Below the pieces are notes generated by a model. It was not told the DNA's origin. It searched no databases and was given only the letters and a program-made list of their open reading frames with translations. A program made the translations under genes and the position numbers. A DNA stretch of 64,000 bases from Malurus cyaneus samueli (taxonomy: Eukaryota; Chordata; Aves; Passeriformes; Maluridae), in assembly GCA_009741485.1 (NCBI GenBank), contig CM019229.1, positions 2,204,203 to 2,268,202 of the forward strand. Direction: 5' to 3'. Positions 32,301-45,460 of this stretch are shown in pieces. Numbering within the stretch: position 1 is the stretch's first letter; each line of letters opens with the position of its first letter.

Positions 32301-34264
32301 GGTGGGGCCGTGCAGTCCTTTTGTTCTCTGCTCTACTTTCCAGCATTTTTGTTGCTCTAGCAACACTTGCAGCCCCAAAGCAGCAGGATCCTGGTGCTAA
32401 CACAATGCTGCATTTGAAAGAAGGAAGCAGAGCACGACAGGTGATCTCCAGCTTTTGTGTGGAATGGCTGTGCCTTGAGATGGGAGGTTGAATGGCAGGT
32501 TGTGATATCTTATTGTCTTGCAACTGGCATGGCTTTTGTCATAAAAGGTGAGAAATAGCCTTGTGTTCATGCCCCAGCTGTGGTTTGTGGAGCTGCTGTG
32601 TTATTTTCCTTGTGTGATGGGATAGCACAGGTTTCAGTGGGGCTGTGGGAGCCAGGCCCATGGCAGGCAGCTCCTTTCTGGGTAAATAAATAATGTTTGC
32701 CATGCTCAGCAACTCCAGCAGCTTTGCAGGCTCCTCCCCAGAGCTGTGCTGCCACTGGCCTGTCCTTGCAGCGTGGATGCACTGACCTGCTGTTCTTCTG
32801 CATGGCTGGAGGGGCGAGGAAAAGGGCAAAAAAAATTGTATGCCAGAAAACCAGTCTAAAGCGATCTAAAACTGCAGGTATTGTGTGAAAATCTCTCTCT
32901 CTGGTAGATTCCTGCAAAACTCAGGAGCCACTGGTGCTCTGCAGTGCGGTTTGTGGGATCCTGTCAGCTGCTTTGGCATTTTGTAGCTTCTCTATAAATG
33001 GTGAGAGTGCGACAGGAAGATGCATTTAACACTTTTTTTTTTCCTCCTGGGTGCTCTCCCATGCTTTGCCACGGTGCTGCAGACAAGGCTGGCAGTGTGA
33101 AAGCCACCTGTAGGCACTCTGTGGGTAAGAAGAGAGGAAATCCTTTTCAGATTTTGGGCACAGCTTCCCACAGCTTCCTGCTGGCCCAGCCCTGCTGACA
33201 GGACCTGAGTGCACCATGTGTGTCTGGCAGTGAAAACCTCAGGGGGCTCCTCCTCAACAAGTTTGACCCAACTGCCAAGCACAGTTGAAATAATCCATCA
33301 TCTGCTGCCTTTCACCCAACCTTCCCTCCCAGACCTCTGAGAAGTGTTGAAGACTGAGGACTTTTAGAATGTATCCTCGGATGCCTGACTTTTGTGGCAA
33401 AATGGAGTTTGAAGATTGAGTTCCATCTGTGGGATTGATCCTGTTTCCAGCGGGTCACCCCTTTTTATTTAGATATTAGGCTCAAAATCTTATTTTTAAA
33501 AGCTGGTGTGGTTGGAGATGCTCAGTCTGCAAGATTTGGTCATCATTATACAAACACTTTCCTTCCTGGAACCAACAGTGGGATATTCCCAAGTGGTTCC
33601 TTCCTTTTCTCGTGGATGCTTTGAGCTGTTTGGACCCCTGGCAGCCAGCCTGGATAGGGTCACTGCGGTGTGGGGGTGGAGCTGCCCCAAACCTGATGGA
33701 TCTGGAACTTCTGCAGCACTGAAAGCTCCAAAGGGCTTGGATTTACAGGGGCTGGGCAGCTCGTTGATGCCCTGGGTACCTCCCTGTGTGCCCCTGGTGC
33801 ACTCCTGGTGTGGAGGGGACAGTGTCCTGCAGGCCACCACCCTTCTCCAGCAGCACCAACAGGAGGTGTTGCTGTTTTTTTGGTACTTTTGGGCTGTTTC
33901 CATGCAAGAACCATGGACAAACAGGGAAGGCACCAGAGTTTCTAGAGTCTGCAGAAGTGCATGGAAGGTTGTGATTGCCCTTGCAATGATAGATAGATGG
34001 ATAGATTAGATAGACAAAGGTTACCATTGCACTGGGCTGGCATTCCAGCTGCGTGCTCAGTCTTCTGCAAATTATAGAGGCAATTTTGATCTCTTTTCAT
34101 AGAAACGAGCCTGTAAAGGGAGTCTGCACCAAGAGCATAAAATGCCTCCATGAGCTTTCCGCTGATTTTTTTTTGTTGTGATGTTGGCACCACTGGGTTT
34201 GAAGCATCCTTCTGGGTCACCCTGAAATGCTCAAAGGAGCCTTTGGCTCATGTGCTGTTATGGT
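29336..34264. other. EHMT1 intron 1, no gene recognised
   Basis: Intronic sequence with a T run near 31217-31231 and a short GATA-type tract at 33987-34016. No exon is recognised. Confidence 0.5.
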
Positions 34265-34421
34265 GTTTGGGCCGTGGAAGAGCAGTGGAGAATATTTTGT
34301 ATCATGTTTAGGCCATGGAAAAGCAGAGGAGTATATTTTGTATCATGTTTAGGCCATGGAAAAGCAGTGGAGTATATTTTGTATCATGTTTGGGCCATGA
34401 AAAGCAGAGGAGTGCATTTTC
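34265..34421 (+). repeat. 41-bp tandem repeat, about 3.8 units
   Basis: Units begin GTTTGGGCC or GTTTAGGCC at 34265, 34306, 34347 and 34388. Each contains AAGCAG, then GGAGTATATTTTGTATCAT. The middle units are nearly identical and the last is truncated. Confidence 0.92.
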
Positions 34422-37400
34422 CCTACAAGTCATTGTTTGAAGGAGGAAGGGTTTTGCTTCCTCCTCTCCCTCTCATCATCTTCACCCAGCTGCCACTCAC
34501 GCTGCTCCTGAGAGATGAGGAGTGTCGGGGGTGGATTTCAGCACATCACGTTCCATCTCCTGTGCTGTAAATTAGTGATAGCCACCAGACTGTTCTGCAG
34601 GAATCCCCCTGACCTGGCTGCTCTTCCAGCCAGTTTGAAGGCTGGGTGGGTTTTTAAATGATGATATTTTAAAATTTGAGAACAGCTTTGATTTATTGAC
34701 CTGCTGCCTCCACGAATCGAGCTGTCTGGGCTGGCATCTGCAGATAAGAGGCTGTCGAGTAATTGCTTATTATTGACTGATTGCCAGCTTGGGCTGTTTG
34801 CTTGCAGAAGAATCAATGGCAGTCAATCTTCAAAGTCTAACCTCTCAGGGAGTATGACTGGTTCCTAAATTAGGAATGACAGGTCAGGATAACTCAGTGT
34901 TTGCTATCCCACCTTCACTCGTGGGTGTAGTCCTGTGGAGGAGGAAGCGTGGGACACGATCTTCCTTCATCAAGGCTTTTTTACATCTGCCTCTCCAAAA
35001 CCTGGGGTTTTTCAGGGTCAGATCCCACCCTGGCTCCAGACCTTCCTTGGAGGAGCTGGGGCAGGCTCAGCAGCACCTGAGATCCGTGGGAGGCGAGGGC
35101 AGGATGAAGTGCAGCCATCAGTCATTAAGTCCCCGAAGGATGGAGCAGGGAGGGGTGGCTGAACAGCCTGTGCTCTGACACATCCAAACCAACCAGTTTG
35201 GAGGCTTTATAAATAAAACAAAGCCTCTATTTTAATGCATGGTAACAGAGATTCGCTTTCTGGGGGTGATTCTATTTAGGTGGCAACGGAGAGAAATATC
35301 CAGTGTCACCATAGGTTTTATCATTTCTTACGGGGCCGGTCGCTATGGTGAGCTCTCATTGTCAAACGCAGCCATAGCTCTTCTTTAACACTCTCCTGAC
35401 ATCCTGCCTTTTTGTGGATTCACTTGGAGGGCTTAAAACATAAAAGGGCCTTCATGGCATCAAAGACATTGAAGAGTTTCAGAAAAATAAATACGTGTTT
35501 AGGTGATTGTAAGGGCTGGGGTGAAGCCTGGCTCTGGGTCTGGGAGGAGATCTCACACCTTGGGCTGCAGCCCCCTTTGAGTTTTCCTTAAGCTCAGGGA
35601 TTGTGATTTTCCCTGGACTCAGGGGTTGCAGTCTGGTCTCTACGTGTCCTAGACTCAAGCTGGGTTTAAAACTTGAAATAAGATCCTTTGGGGGGAGGGG
35701 GAGGCTTGGATCTCTTTCAGCTACAAAGAGCAATTAAGCAACAGGACATAAAATAGATAAATGGGAAGGGGAAGGGCAGAACCCTGGAATATGAGAAGAT
35801 GAAAATGGAAGAAACTATTTCTGCAGTGTATTTTGTCCTTAATTTTGGAGCTTTATTTTTTCACCAGGAAGGCTTTGATTTGAGATGCATCATTTGAGGT
35901 GAGGGAGAAATATCTCAAATAGAGCAGTTTAATCCACAATGGTCTAGGAGAGAATGGACAAGATTACTTGATCAGCCTTGTTTAGATACTGGATTTGTTG
36001 TCTACCAGCAAATCCTCATTTGCATGGGTCCTTAATCTGTGGAGTTAAATGTGTCAGGATCTGTTACCAGCTGTGATGCAGAGTTGAGAACTAGATTTTT
36101 AAAGCTCTTCCTTTTTATTTGAATGTTTCCCCTCCCCTCCCCCTCCCTGCACCCCAAATTATCTCCCTGATTTTTTTTCTGAAAAGCAAAGATGAACCAA
36201 CAAGTGATGCAAAAGCAAAACCTGCCAGTGAGAAGAAGCTATTTTTGACTCCAGATTCGGTGGATGAACTGTCCACCAGGCTGTAGAGAAAAAGCCAAGG
36301 TCAGACATTTCAAAGGAGTGTCGCAGGGAAGCCACCGCCCCCCCTCCTTCCTGAAAGGGGCCATGGACGTGAAATCTTTCAACCTCCTTGGAGCTGGAGG
36401 CTTGGCCAGAGATCCTTTGTGGAGCCCTGGGAAGGGTTTCAGCCCTTGGTTTGGGGGCTGCTCGCTCTGCCTGGAGCCCTGAAATGGCATTTCCTCATGT
36501 GTGCAGCAGCCCTCACTCATGAAATGGATGCAAGTGCTGAAAAAGCTCCCGCGTGAGCATGCTCACTGGAAGATTAATCCTTTAGAGGGAGTTGGAGAGT
36601 TAAGCTACTGTAATTTCTCTGCAGTTGGCTGCAGTAAACAACTGCTCTAAAGACACGAGGAAAAAAATTGACGGAGGTATATGGCATTAATGTACATATC
36701 TTTTTGTGTTTCTCCTTTCAGGTTGAGGGTTTGAGAAAGGTTTTTTTCATGAAAGAGCCGGGGAAGAGGGAGCTGTGTAATGATTTTATGGGTGACCTTC
36801 ATGTTGTGGTTTCTTTTTTTCCTCCAGGCCAAAGTAATCCTATTTCCGTGCAAGGCCATACTGAGGCTCGGGCTGACTTTCTAGAGCCGGGGTAGAGCAC
36901 CAGGGTGGCTTCGTGTTGAGTTAAATGATTCTGGGAGGTGAGGCCTTGCTGCTCGTTGAGCTGTGATGGCAGAAGGGAGCTGAAAACACCTCATCCTGTT
37001 TAGTTGTGAGCAGAACCCAGTGGGACTCGATCTCTCATGCTTCTGTTGGGAAGAAAATGTGTGACAGGATTAGCTTTGCCTGCAGAAGAGTAGTCTTATT
37101 CTTTTGATTATTGTTATTATTTTGCTCCCCCTCCTCCCCATGCCTGAGGAGCTGCAATCCCGTGTCAGATGGGGGAAGGAAAACAATCGTTGAGCTCTTT
37201 TGGCTTTGCTTTGAAGGCTGCTGACTCTCGGCGTGTTGAGGAGGGATGCCTTGGCAGCCAGGTAAGTGTTGCAGGCACAGGGGTTGTGTCAAGGTGAAGC
37301 AGAGCCCCTTCCTCCCCAATTCTGGGGCTTTGTGGGGGCATCCCGAAGGAAGGGAAACCTCGGATGGTTCCTGATGAGCGAAGAGTGTTTTATCTACCTG

Positions 37401-40400
37401 CCTGCAGAAGTGTGGGTGAAGGAGGATGTGATTTGCCATCCTTGGTGCTTTGTGTCAGCTCCCTCTGAACGTGGCACGAGCCATGGAGGGCCATCCTGGC
37501 ACCAAGGGGTGATCCCTGGCTTTGGTCAGGCTGCTCCCTGACCACGGCTGGTGCTTTTACCTCGTACAAACATCCTGCTGACCCTCGGGACAGGGAGGAA
37601 ATGGAGCTGATCTGTCAGCAGAGCTTGCCTGGCGTGGCGGCGGGGGTGGGGAAGGGCATTGTTTGGGTCTGTACCTGACTGGAATCTGAGTGGGAGCTGG
37701 AGGGGCTGGAGGTGACCCCTGGGCAGTCCCCCAGCACTGAGCATGGCTGGAAGGAGGGCACACCCTTCCTGCTTCCAGGAGGGAATAACCACTGGGAATC
37801 CTGGCATTGCCTGGCTCTGGGGGCTGTCCAGTGTTACCCGGTGTGAAATTTGTGTCCAACAGCTTTTATCAGGAACAGCTTCATGTTTCCTTGGAGTGGT
37901 GTGAAGGAGGGAATAATGATTCAATAATTTAGTGAATGCCAGTGGCTCCCACTAGGTTGGTGCTGAGGTTGCTGTCAGCTTCCATGAGATACCCAGGTGG
38001 ATTCTAACACTGCTGGATGAGTTCAGAAGGGCAGTTCTATTACAGACTTGGCTGAGCTCGAGATGCCGATTTGAAGGAAATTTTGCCACCCCAATTTGAG
38101 GTTTTTTTTTTTGCTCAGTCCCTCCTTTTCCCCTCCCTTCCAGAAGCTCTGGCTAGCACAGACTGTCTGTTCCGTGGATGGTTTTAGGGAACATTGGTGG
38201 CTCTGTGTGCGTAGGGGGAACGATTAGCTACCAAATGCAAAATGGATTGTTTCTTGCTGTTTCAAAATCATTGTAATTTCTATTGATGATAGGTTAATTA
38301 TAACTTCATTCTGATGGGCGTGAAGGAAATGATAGAGATATAGCAATATAAATCCATATGGGGAGGGATGTTGTTGTCAGAATATTGTTTTGGAGATGAT
38401 TATGAGAACAAAGACTCGTGTTGTGGAAGACTGTGGTTGTGTCAGGATTCAGTGGTGCTGCTTGTTTCTCAATGGTGGATGAGTGTTTTCTCTCTCAGAT
38501 TTTTAACTGATGCCAGTGACGTATCTGTCACCATGACAGAGGGTTTTAGTTCGGAGAAAAATTATCAAATTCCGTTTAAAAGCGCCTTTGGTGGAAGAGC
38601 TGGGACATAATTGTTTTGAGAAGCAAAGTTGAAAGCAAGAAAGTGAAAAGAAGCCTTAAAAATCTATAATCTATAATAAAAGTCTATAACAAAAATGCAT
38701 CTTCAGGCTGAAGATGTAGGAGGGGGCTGCTTTACCAGCACAGGCCCCAGAGCATTTGTGACACCAGGATTGGTTCTTGGTCTGGAATGAAGTGCTGGGC
38801 CCTGGCTCTCCCCCAGTGCAGGTCATCGCTGTCCTTCCCTTTTCCAGAGAGTGACTTCTGGATCCATCATCTCATTCTTTATTTCATCCTCACTGGGAAG
38901 AGTAATCAAGTTCCTCCTTGAAATGGTTTGGACCAACTTTGAACTTTTTTCCTCCCGTCTCCAGTCCCAGAATGGGGGAAAGGCTCAGCAAATGGACAGA
39001 GGTGACACTTTCCTTCATGCCTTGGCTTTTGGCTCAAAGCCAGAGGATAAAGGCCTCCTCCTCTTCTTGTTTTACAGTAAAATGGGGGAAATGAACTATT
39101 TCAGTGTCTGAGGAGAGTCTCCAGCACACAGCACTGTGCTTCAGCCTTCCCAAGCTTGGGGGCTTGGTGCCTCTGGATCAGAGCAGCTTTTGGGAGAGCC
39201 TGATCCCACAGCTGCTTCCCTCCTGCACAGGGCTCCCCTGTTCCAGGGAGACATGCAGATCCTCTCCAGCAGGTCCTGGAACTGATGAGTCTGGAAGGAG
39301 AAAAATAGCTGCAGCCAAATTGAATTTCAGTTTGTGGGTTTGTTCCTGGGCTCTGTCAGAGGAGCTCTGCAGATCCCTGCTGGCTGTTCCCATGCAGTGG
39401 GCACTTCTCTCTCATTGCAAACCCCCAGGCTCTGGTGGGGCTGAGCTCAGGGGGCTCTTCAGCCCATGGAAGTGTGTCCAGTGCCTGCTGCAGGGTGTGG
39501 AATGTGCAGGGAATGCAGGGCAGGGACTCCTGGATGCTTTCTTGAGATACGTGACTTGGACTTTTCAGGAGGATTCATTGCTTGAATTTGCACATTCATT
39601 CTTTAGATTTCTGTGGAAAATTCTGCCCATGTGGCCAGTTTTGTCTCTTTTTCCATCAGCACAGCTTTGTTCAGTGGCGGAACTGAAACCTAAATCTTGG
39701 ACTTGCTCACCTTTTTGATACTGTATCATCCCAGGACTGTTTTCAAACCAGAAGGAACAAGATGGAGCTGAATCCTACAGGTATCTCTGAAAAACCCTCG
39801 TGCAGCCTTGGCACTCCCAGGGAGGAGAAGGTAACTGTGCTGGATTTACATGGCAGGCAAGTCCCAGTCTTTAATCATCAACGGGGAACCACCTCAAAGC
39901 CTGGTGTCTTTGCTTCTCTCCCTTCTGACTGCTCCAGCCAACCTGGACTCAGCTGGCAGAGCCTTTAAGAGCAGACATGATGATATGAGCCTTGTAATTA
40001 TTTGCTATGATGAATCCTCTCTGTGCTGATATTGTCACACACAGCATTTCTCCACCTTCAGAGGAGTTTTATCTCCTGCTCTCCTACCATCCTGATCATT
40101 TTGAAATCCAGCTTATGGCTGAATTTTGGCTTCTTTAACACCCTGGGCTCGGTCCTTGCTGTTGCATCCCTTTTTTGTGTCCTTTGGCAGTGCTGTTGCC
40201 CTGCCCAGATGCTCCTGGGTGAAGCAGAGAAGGGGTTTGGGGCATCCTGTGCTCCCAGCAGCTGATGGAGCCCTGTGTGGAGAGAGGATCTGAGCAAGGC
40301 TGAAAGCAGCAGCTGGCAGAGGGGACTCCCTACCCCCCTTTTCCCTGAGGATTAGTAAGTGAAGTTACGGACACGGGGGAAGGAGCTGTGATTTTTTACC

Positions 40401-40641
40401 CAGATGTGAAATTGTAGAATGACTCCATTCTCATGGTGGATGAGGTTTAACGGACCAGCATAGAGGACATGCTGGGTTCTGAGGGTGAGAGATGGCGTGG
40501 GTTATGCTGGGAAAAATATGGTCATGGGGAAAGGGAAGATGGAAGAAAAATCCTGATTAAAGACCTGCAGGGGAGAGGTGGAGTTAAACAGAGGTGGAAG
40601 AGAGCATAAATGCAGGAGACAGGGCTGTAAGGAGAAATCTG
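34422..40641. other. EHMT1 intron 1, no gene recognised
   Basis: Intronic sequence. The only structures noted are a 14-bp palindrome at 36553-36566 and pyrimidine-rich tracts near 36125-36155. No exon or transposon is recognised. Confidence 0.5.
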
Positions 40642-40730
40642 GGATGGATGGATGGATGGATGGATGGATGGATGGATGGATGGATGGATGGATGGATGGA
40701 TGGATGGAGGGATGGATGGATGGAGGGATG
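40642..40730 (+). repeat. (GGAT)n microsatellite
   Basis: About 22 tetranucleotide units with two GGAGGGAT interruptions toward the end. It is likely to vary in length between individuals. Confidence 0.97.
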
Positions 40731-43700
40731 GGGCTGGGTTTGAAGGTGGTGCTGAACTGACTTGATGGCTCTTAAAAAGCAGAAAGGCAAAGAAAGGAAC
40801 AGGAAACAAACTGCAGGTGATTGTTCAGCCTTCATTGAGTCTGTGACCTACTTGCTGCCACAGTTCTCTGCAGCTGGAGCAGCAAGCACAGGAGATGGCT
40901 GCTCCCTGGGGGAAGCCCAGGCTAATGGGATGTGCAGGAGCCCTTCCCAGTGGTGCAGCTCCAGCTGCTGGGATGTGGCTGTGCCTGAGCACTCAGGGTT
41001 TGTGGCTGGAGAAGGGACAGGGAGCAGTTTGAGCTGTGCTGGATGCTGGGACCAGGCTCAGATTTGTGAGCTGCCACAAACACATGGGCTCCTGGATGCA
41101 GATCCTTCCCTTAGGGATGTGGAGCACGGGGTGCTGGCCTATGTGGGACATGGCTCACCCACCCACCCCAGACAGTGGGAATTATTCATCCCCCCCTCCT
41201 CATAATCCATTGCAAACGAAAAGTCCGCCTTCTCCTGCTTCTGCTCCTTCAGGAGCCCCCACTAACCTGATCATTCTTAATCTTGTGTTATTTTCCAGAT
41301 CATCAATTTGATTTCTGAGTACTTCTACAGTCCTTAGTGTTCCTGGGAATCTATGCCTCCATCAATTATCCCTGTTTCTTTTCGAGGCTGGAGCAACCTT
41401 GAACCACAGTTTCCATCCTATTTTTATAACTCATTCTGCCTATTAGAGGAGTCCTCCAGAAATAACTCACCAGTTCTTACCAAGATATTGCAAATTTTTC
41501 TCAGTAAATAATTTCATCTCTTGCTAGTATGAACTTGAAGGCTCTCCTCTTCCATTTGTTCCCTTCTTCCTCTGGGGTTTGGGAGTGAAATACTTTTGAC
41601 TCAATTCATCCGTGTAGGTGTACATGTGTGTCACAGGGTGTCAGATCCTCCTTTAACCATATTAACTGTCATGCTGAACATCTGCTGCCAAAGGCTGGTG
41701 TCCAATAGTGGCTGCTTCAGATTTACCTCTGGTCAAAATGGGATTTTGAAATGGTCTCTGTATCTTTTTGGAGGGCCGATCTAATGCACTCTATGAAATA
41801 AATATATAAAGTTGCTCTCAGAGTGTCTGAAATGCCAACCTTCCTCCTGCTGAAAGCATAGAAGCAGTGATTTGTGAGTCAGCAGTCCAAGGTTAACTCC
41901 AAAACTTCTGTACTTTTCTTGCAAACTCCATCCCAGGAAATCTTTTCTCTGGAAAGGGAAATGAAAGAAACCTATCCTCTGTTTTTCAGACGTTGTGAAT
42001 TATGCTCTTGTTTAAGCTGATTATTTTATTTATTCCAATAATCCTCTCTTCCAGAATAAAGGAAAATTAATTGTCTTCCTATTTCCATAATGGTTTGCCC
42101 TTCAGACAGTTGCCAGGCAAAGTGCTTAAAACTGAAATGAAAAGATGGAGAATGCTTAAAATCATTGAGCTACTGTAGGAACATGTTTGTATTTAATAGG
42201 GTGGTATCACACAGTCCCAGAGTGTTATTTGCTCTGGGTTCTGTAGGATTAGGAGGGTATTTTTTTTTTGCTTCTGCATATGAAAACGGGGTCAAGCCTG
42301 CTGTGGTAGATAGTGCAAGTCTTAGGTAGGATTTTGCTAGAAAGATGGACTGCCTGCAGTTGAAACCCTAAAATTATCCAGCATTAATGGGGAGAGTTGT
42401 CACTGGGCTTGGTTGTGTTTGTCTGCAGGGACAGTGCCTGGAGATGGGCAAGGGCTTCCTTCCTTACAGGTGATGGGAGAGGATTTTCCCTGCTGGAGCT
42501 TTTCACTGACTCCTACCTGGCTCTTGGTTATTTTTAACTCTGTCTGGCTAAAAAAAAATGTTACCTGATTAAAATGGGAAAATGCTGGAATGTTTCCTTA
42601 AAAGGCTCCAAAGTGATGCAATATTCAGTGATGAATCTCAGAGCTAAATGAGTGCCTTGGTGGGTGCGTTGGTTGGGGAAGGGAGTTCTGTGTTTTATCA
42701 CCCAACACATTTATTTTCCATCGCAGGGCTGCTCTGGGGAAGGTGGTGTGGGAGCACTGACACAGCTCCAGCTCCAGGGCAGTGATCTCCCCCCTGTTTT
42801 TCTCTCCAGCTTTATCCCAATTAGTTTTTGGAAATACAGAAAACCTTGGAGCTGGGGATGGATTTTTTCCAGTGGGGTTTGACTGAATGGGGGTGAAGAG
42901 AAGCCCATTGTGGTGAACCAGCAGTCCTGTCCAATGACCAGGGTTTGTGGCCCAGTCATTCCCATCCCCACAAGTGTTCCAAGTCCAGGTGGGGTTCCCA
43001 GGCACAGGGACAGTGGAATTGAAGCTCATCCCCTCTGTATCCAGGGAAAAGCTGCTGGCACCACACCTGGATGTGGTCCTGGCTCGTGCTCACCTCGCAG
43101 TGTCACCGGGGGCACGGGGCAGTTTCAGAGTTGTTTCCACACAAAAAACATGTGGGAATAATTCCTCCTATCTCTCCTGTTTCTTTCTCCCCTCATGTGA
43201 GTTTGCTCTGAAGGAGCAGAGTGTAATCCATCACAGAAGAAAGAAGGGCAGGAGTTAATTCATTTTCATGATCTCTCCGTAGCACTTAGTCCAGCTAATA
43301 GTGAATTGTCGTGCTTGGCTGCTGCCTAATCCCATAAGGGACCCTCTGGAGGCAGGCTGGGCAGGAAGGACCCGTGGCCCCTGGGTGTTTCAATTAGCTG
43401 AGGAGCACATGGGATCATCTGTTGCATTTCCAGCCAGAGTTTAGAGCTGCCATCTCAACAAGGGGGGCATCTCAACACCCTCAGCTCTGGGACATTGCCG
43501 TGCCCAGGTGGGACAGTGGCACATCAGCAGAGTGTCCCTGAGCACGGGCAGGGACGGAGCCTCTACTGCTGAGGAGGAGTTTAGGGAATATACAACCAGC
43601 TGTGTGAACAATCTCTTCGGCTCTCACCTGCTCTACCATGCGTGCAGCAATCTTTTGTTTTCCTTTAAACATCATAAACCCGCCAGGGGAATTCATTAAC

Positions 43701-44766
43701 ACGAGTCCCCGCAGACTTGGATTTTGCCAAACATGGATTTCAAATGACTCTCCCTCCTCTTAATAGGTGAGATCACTCTCTCCTTCCTGTTCAGACATCT
43801 TGGGAAGGTGTAGGTGTGGGCTGCAACATCACCCTGCCCAGGTTTGTTCATTCTGTAGCTGATAGGGGTTGCTCTTTCTTGCTGTTGGTGCACAGTGTGG
43901 AAGAAGCCATCCCAGACAGAGAACACCCATGTGGCCGGCTCCTGTCTGTCGAAAGCTGCTGTTGATTTCAGTATTTTAGGCTCAGTCTCCTCGATCCCAG
44001 ATGGAGCTGTATTTGCAGCTCGTACACACCCATACAGTTGATGGAGGGAGGTGAAAACGCTCCGATTTGAGCAGTGCCACTGATCCGTGGGCAGTGCCAG
44101 CTCCGTGCACGATGCGAGGAGAACAGCCCGGATGGATCAGTCACGCTCTGCTGTAAAATAGCTCCGTGCTCACTGCTGGGACTGCCACAAGGACTTTTCA
44201 AATGGCAAAGGTTGGGAAATCATGGTAGGAAACACCAGAGGCTGGAGCTGGGCCGGAGGGGAAGCTGCCCCTTCCTAGGGCACAGCCAGGACTGGAAAAG
44301 TGAGTGTCCGTGGCTTTGGTTTTGCAAGCCCCTTGCTTGTGCTCCGGGCATCCCATGTTCCAGACAGTGGCCTGTGGGCCTCTTTTAAACGACAGGAATT
44401 GCACAAATGTTTGCTCCTGCCTTTGATGGCTGTGTGCAGCAGGAGCTGTGTTTGGCACCTGGAGGCTGGGACCGCTCCCGGCAGTCAAAATGGCTTTTGA
44501 AAGTTAGTAACTCTTTTCTGATCCCCACCACAGTAATCTTGTCATTTTGTCTCATGCTCTCTGAAGGGGTTTTTGCCTTTCCTGGGTCTTATCTGGTCCC
44601 TTCTTGCTAAAAGAAATCCTGGCCTGGTGCTGCAGTGAGTTGTCTGATGTGCTGTGCAGGGAGGGAGGGAAGTGGTTAATGGGTAAAACATTTTGCTTTG
44701 GCCAAGGGCACCCGGTCTCCCTTTGTCTGTCCCCTGAAGGAAGAGAAATTTATCATATTTGGGCAT
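40731..44766. other. EHMT1 intron 1, no gene recognised
   Basis: Intronic sequence, AT-rich between 41300 and 42300. Nothing is recognised. Confidence 0.5.
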
Positions 44767-44937
44767 TGTAGAGCATTGGCACAGCTGCCTAGGGCAGGGG
44801 TGGCGTCTCCATCCCTGGAAATGTTCAGAATCCACGTGGATGTGACACTTGGGGACACAGTGTGATGGTGAATGGGGGGTGGTGGGACTTGGTGATCTTA
44901 GAGGGGTTTTCCAGCCTTAATGATCCTGTGATTTTCT
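44767..44937 (+). mobile_element. CR1 LINE 3' fragment
   Basis: It reads through the CR1 tail in the sense direction: GGCACAGCTGCCTAGGGC, CATCCCTGGAAATGTTCAGA, GTGACACTTGGGGACACAG, ending TTAATGATCCTGTGATTTTC. It is only the last 170 bases and is quite diverged. Confidence 0.85.
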
Positions 44938-45165
44938 ATTGGTCCTGAGGTTGGGGTTGATCATTGCAGGGCATTGCCATCATACTGTCCCCTTCTCAGC
45001 ACATCTGGTCAGGTGGCACATGGGGTCAGTGGCACACCTGCACAGGAGCTGGGTTGAAGGGGCTGATTGATCTCCATCCTTAATGAGGAGCCTGGAAATG
45101 AAGGTTTAGCACTGGCCCAATTGCTGTGGGTCCTGGTTTATATCCTCTGGAGCTCATGGGCAAGA

Positions 45166-45460
45166 AAATCACAGAATCCCAGACTGGTGTGGGTTAGAAG
45201 GGACCTCAAAGCCCATCCAGTGTCACCCCTGCCATGGCAGGGACACCTCCCACTGTCCCAGGCTGCTCCAAGTCCCAATGTCCAGCCTGGCCTTGGGCAC
45301 TGCCAGGGATCCAGGGGCAGCCACAGCTTCTCTGGGCACCCTGTGCCAGGGCCTGCCCACCCTCCCAGGGAACAATTCCTTCCCAATATCCCATCTAAAC
45401 CAGCTCTTTTCAGTTTGATGCCATTCCCTGCTATCCCATCCCTACAGACTCTTGTAAATA
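45166..45460 (-). mobile_element. CR1 LINE 3' fragment
   Basis: It begins AAAATCACAGAATCCCAGAC and continues through GGGTTAGAAGGGACCTCAAA, CTGTCCCAGGCTGCTCCAAG and AACAATTCCTTCCCAATATC to about 45460. It is antisense to the gene and 5'-truncated. It is one of the best-preserved elements in the window. Confidence 0.92.
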
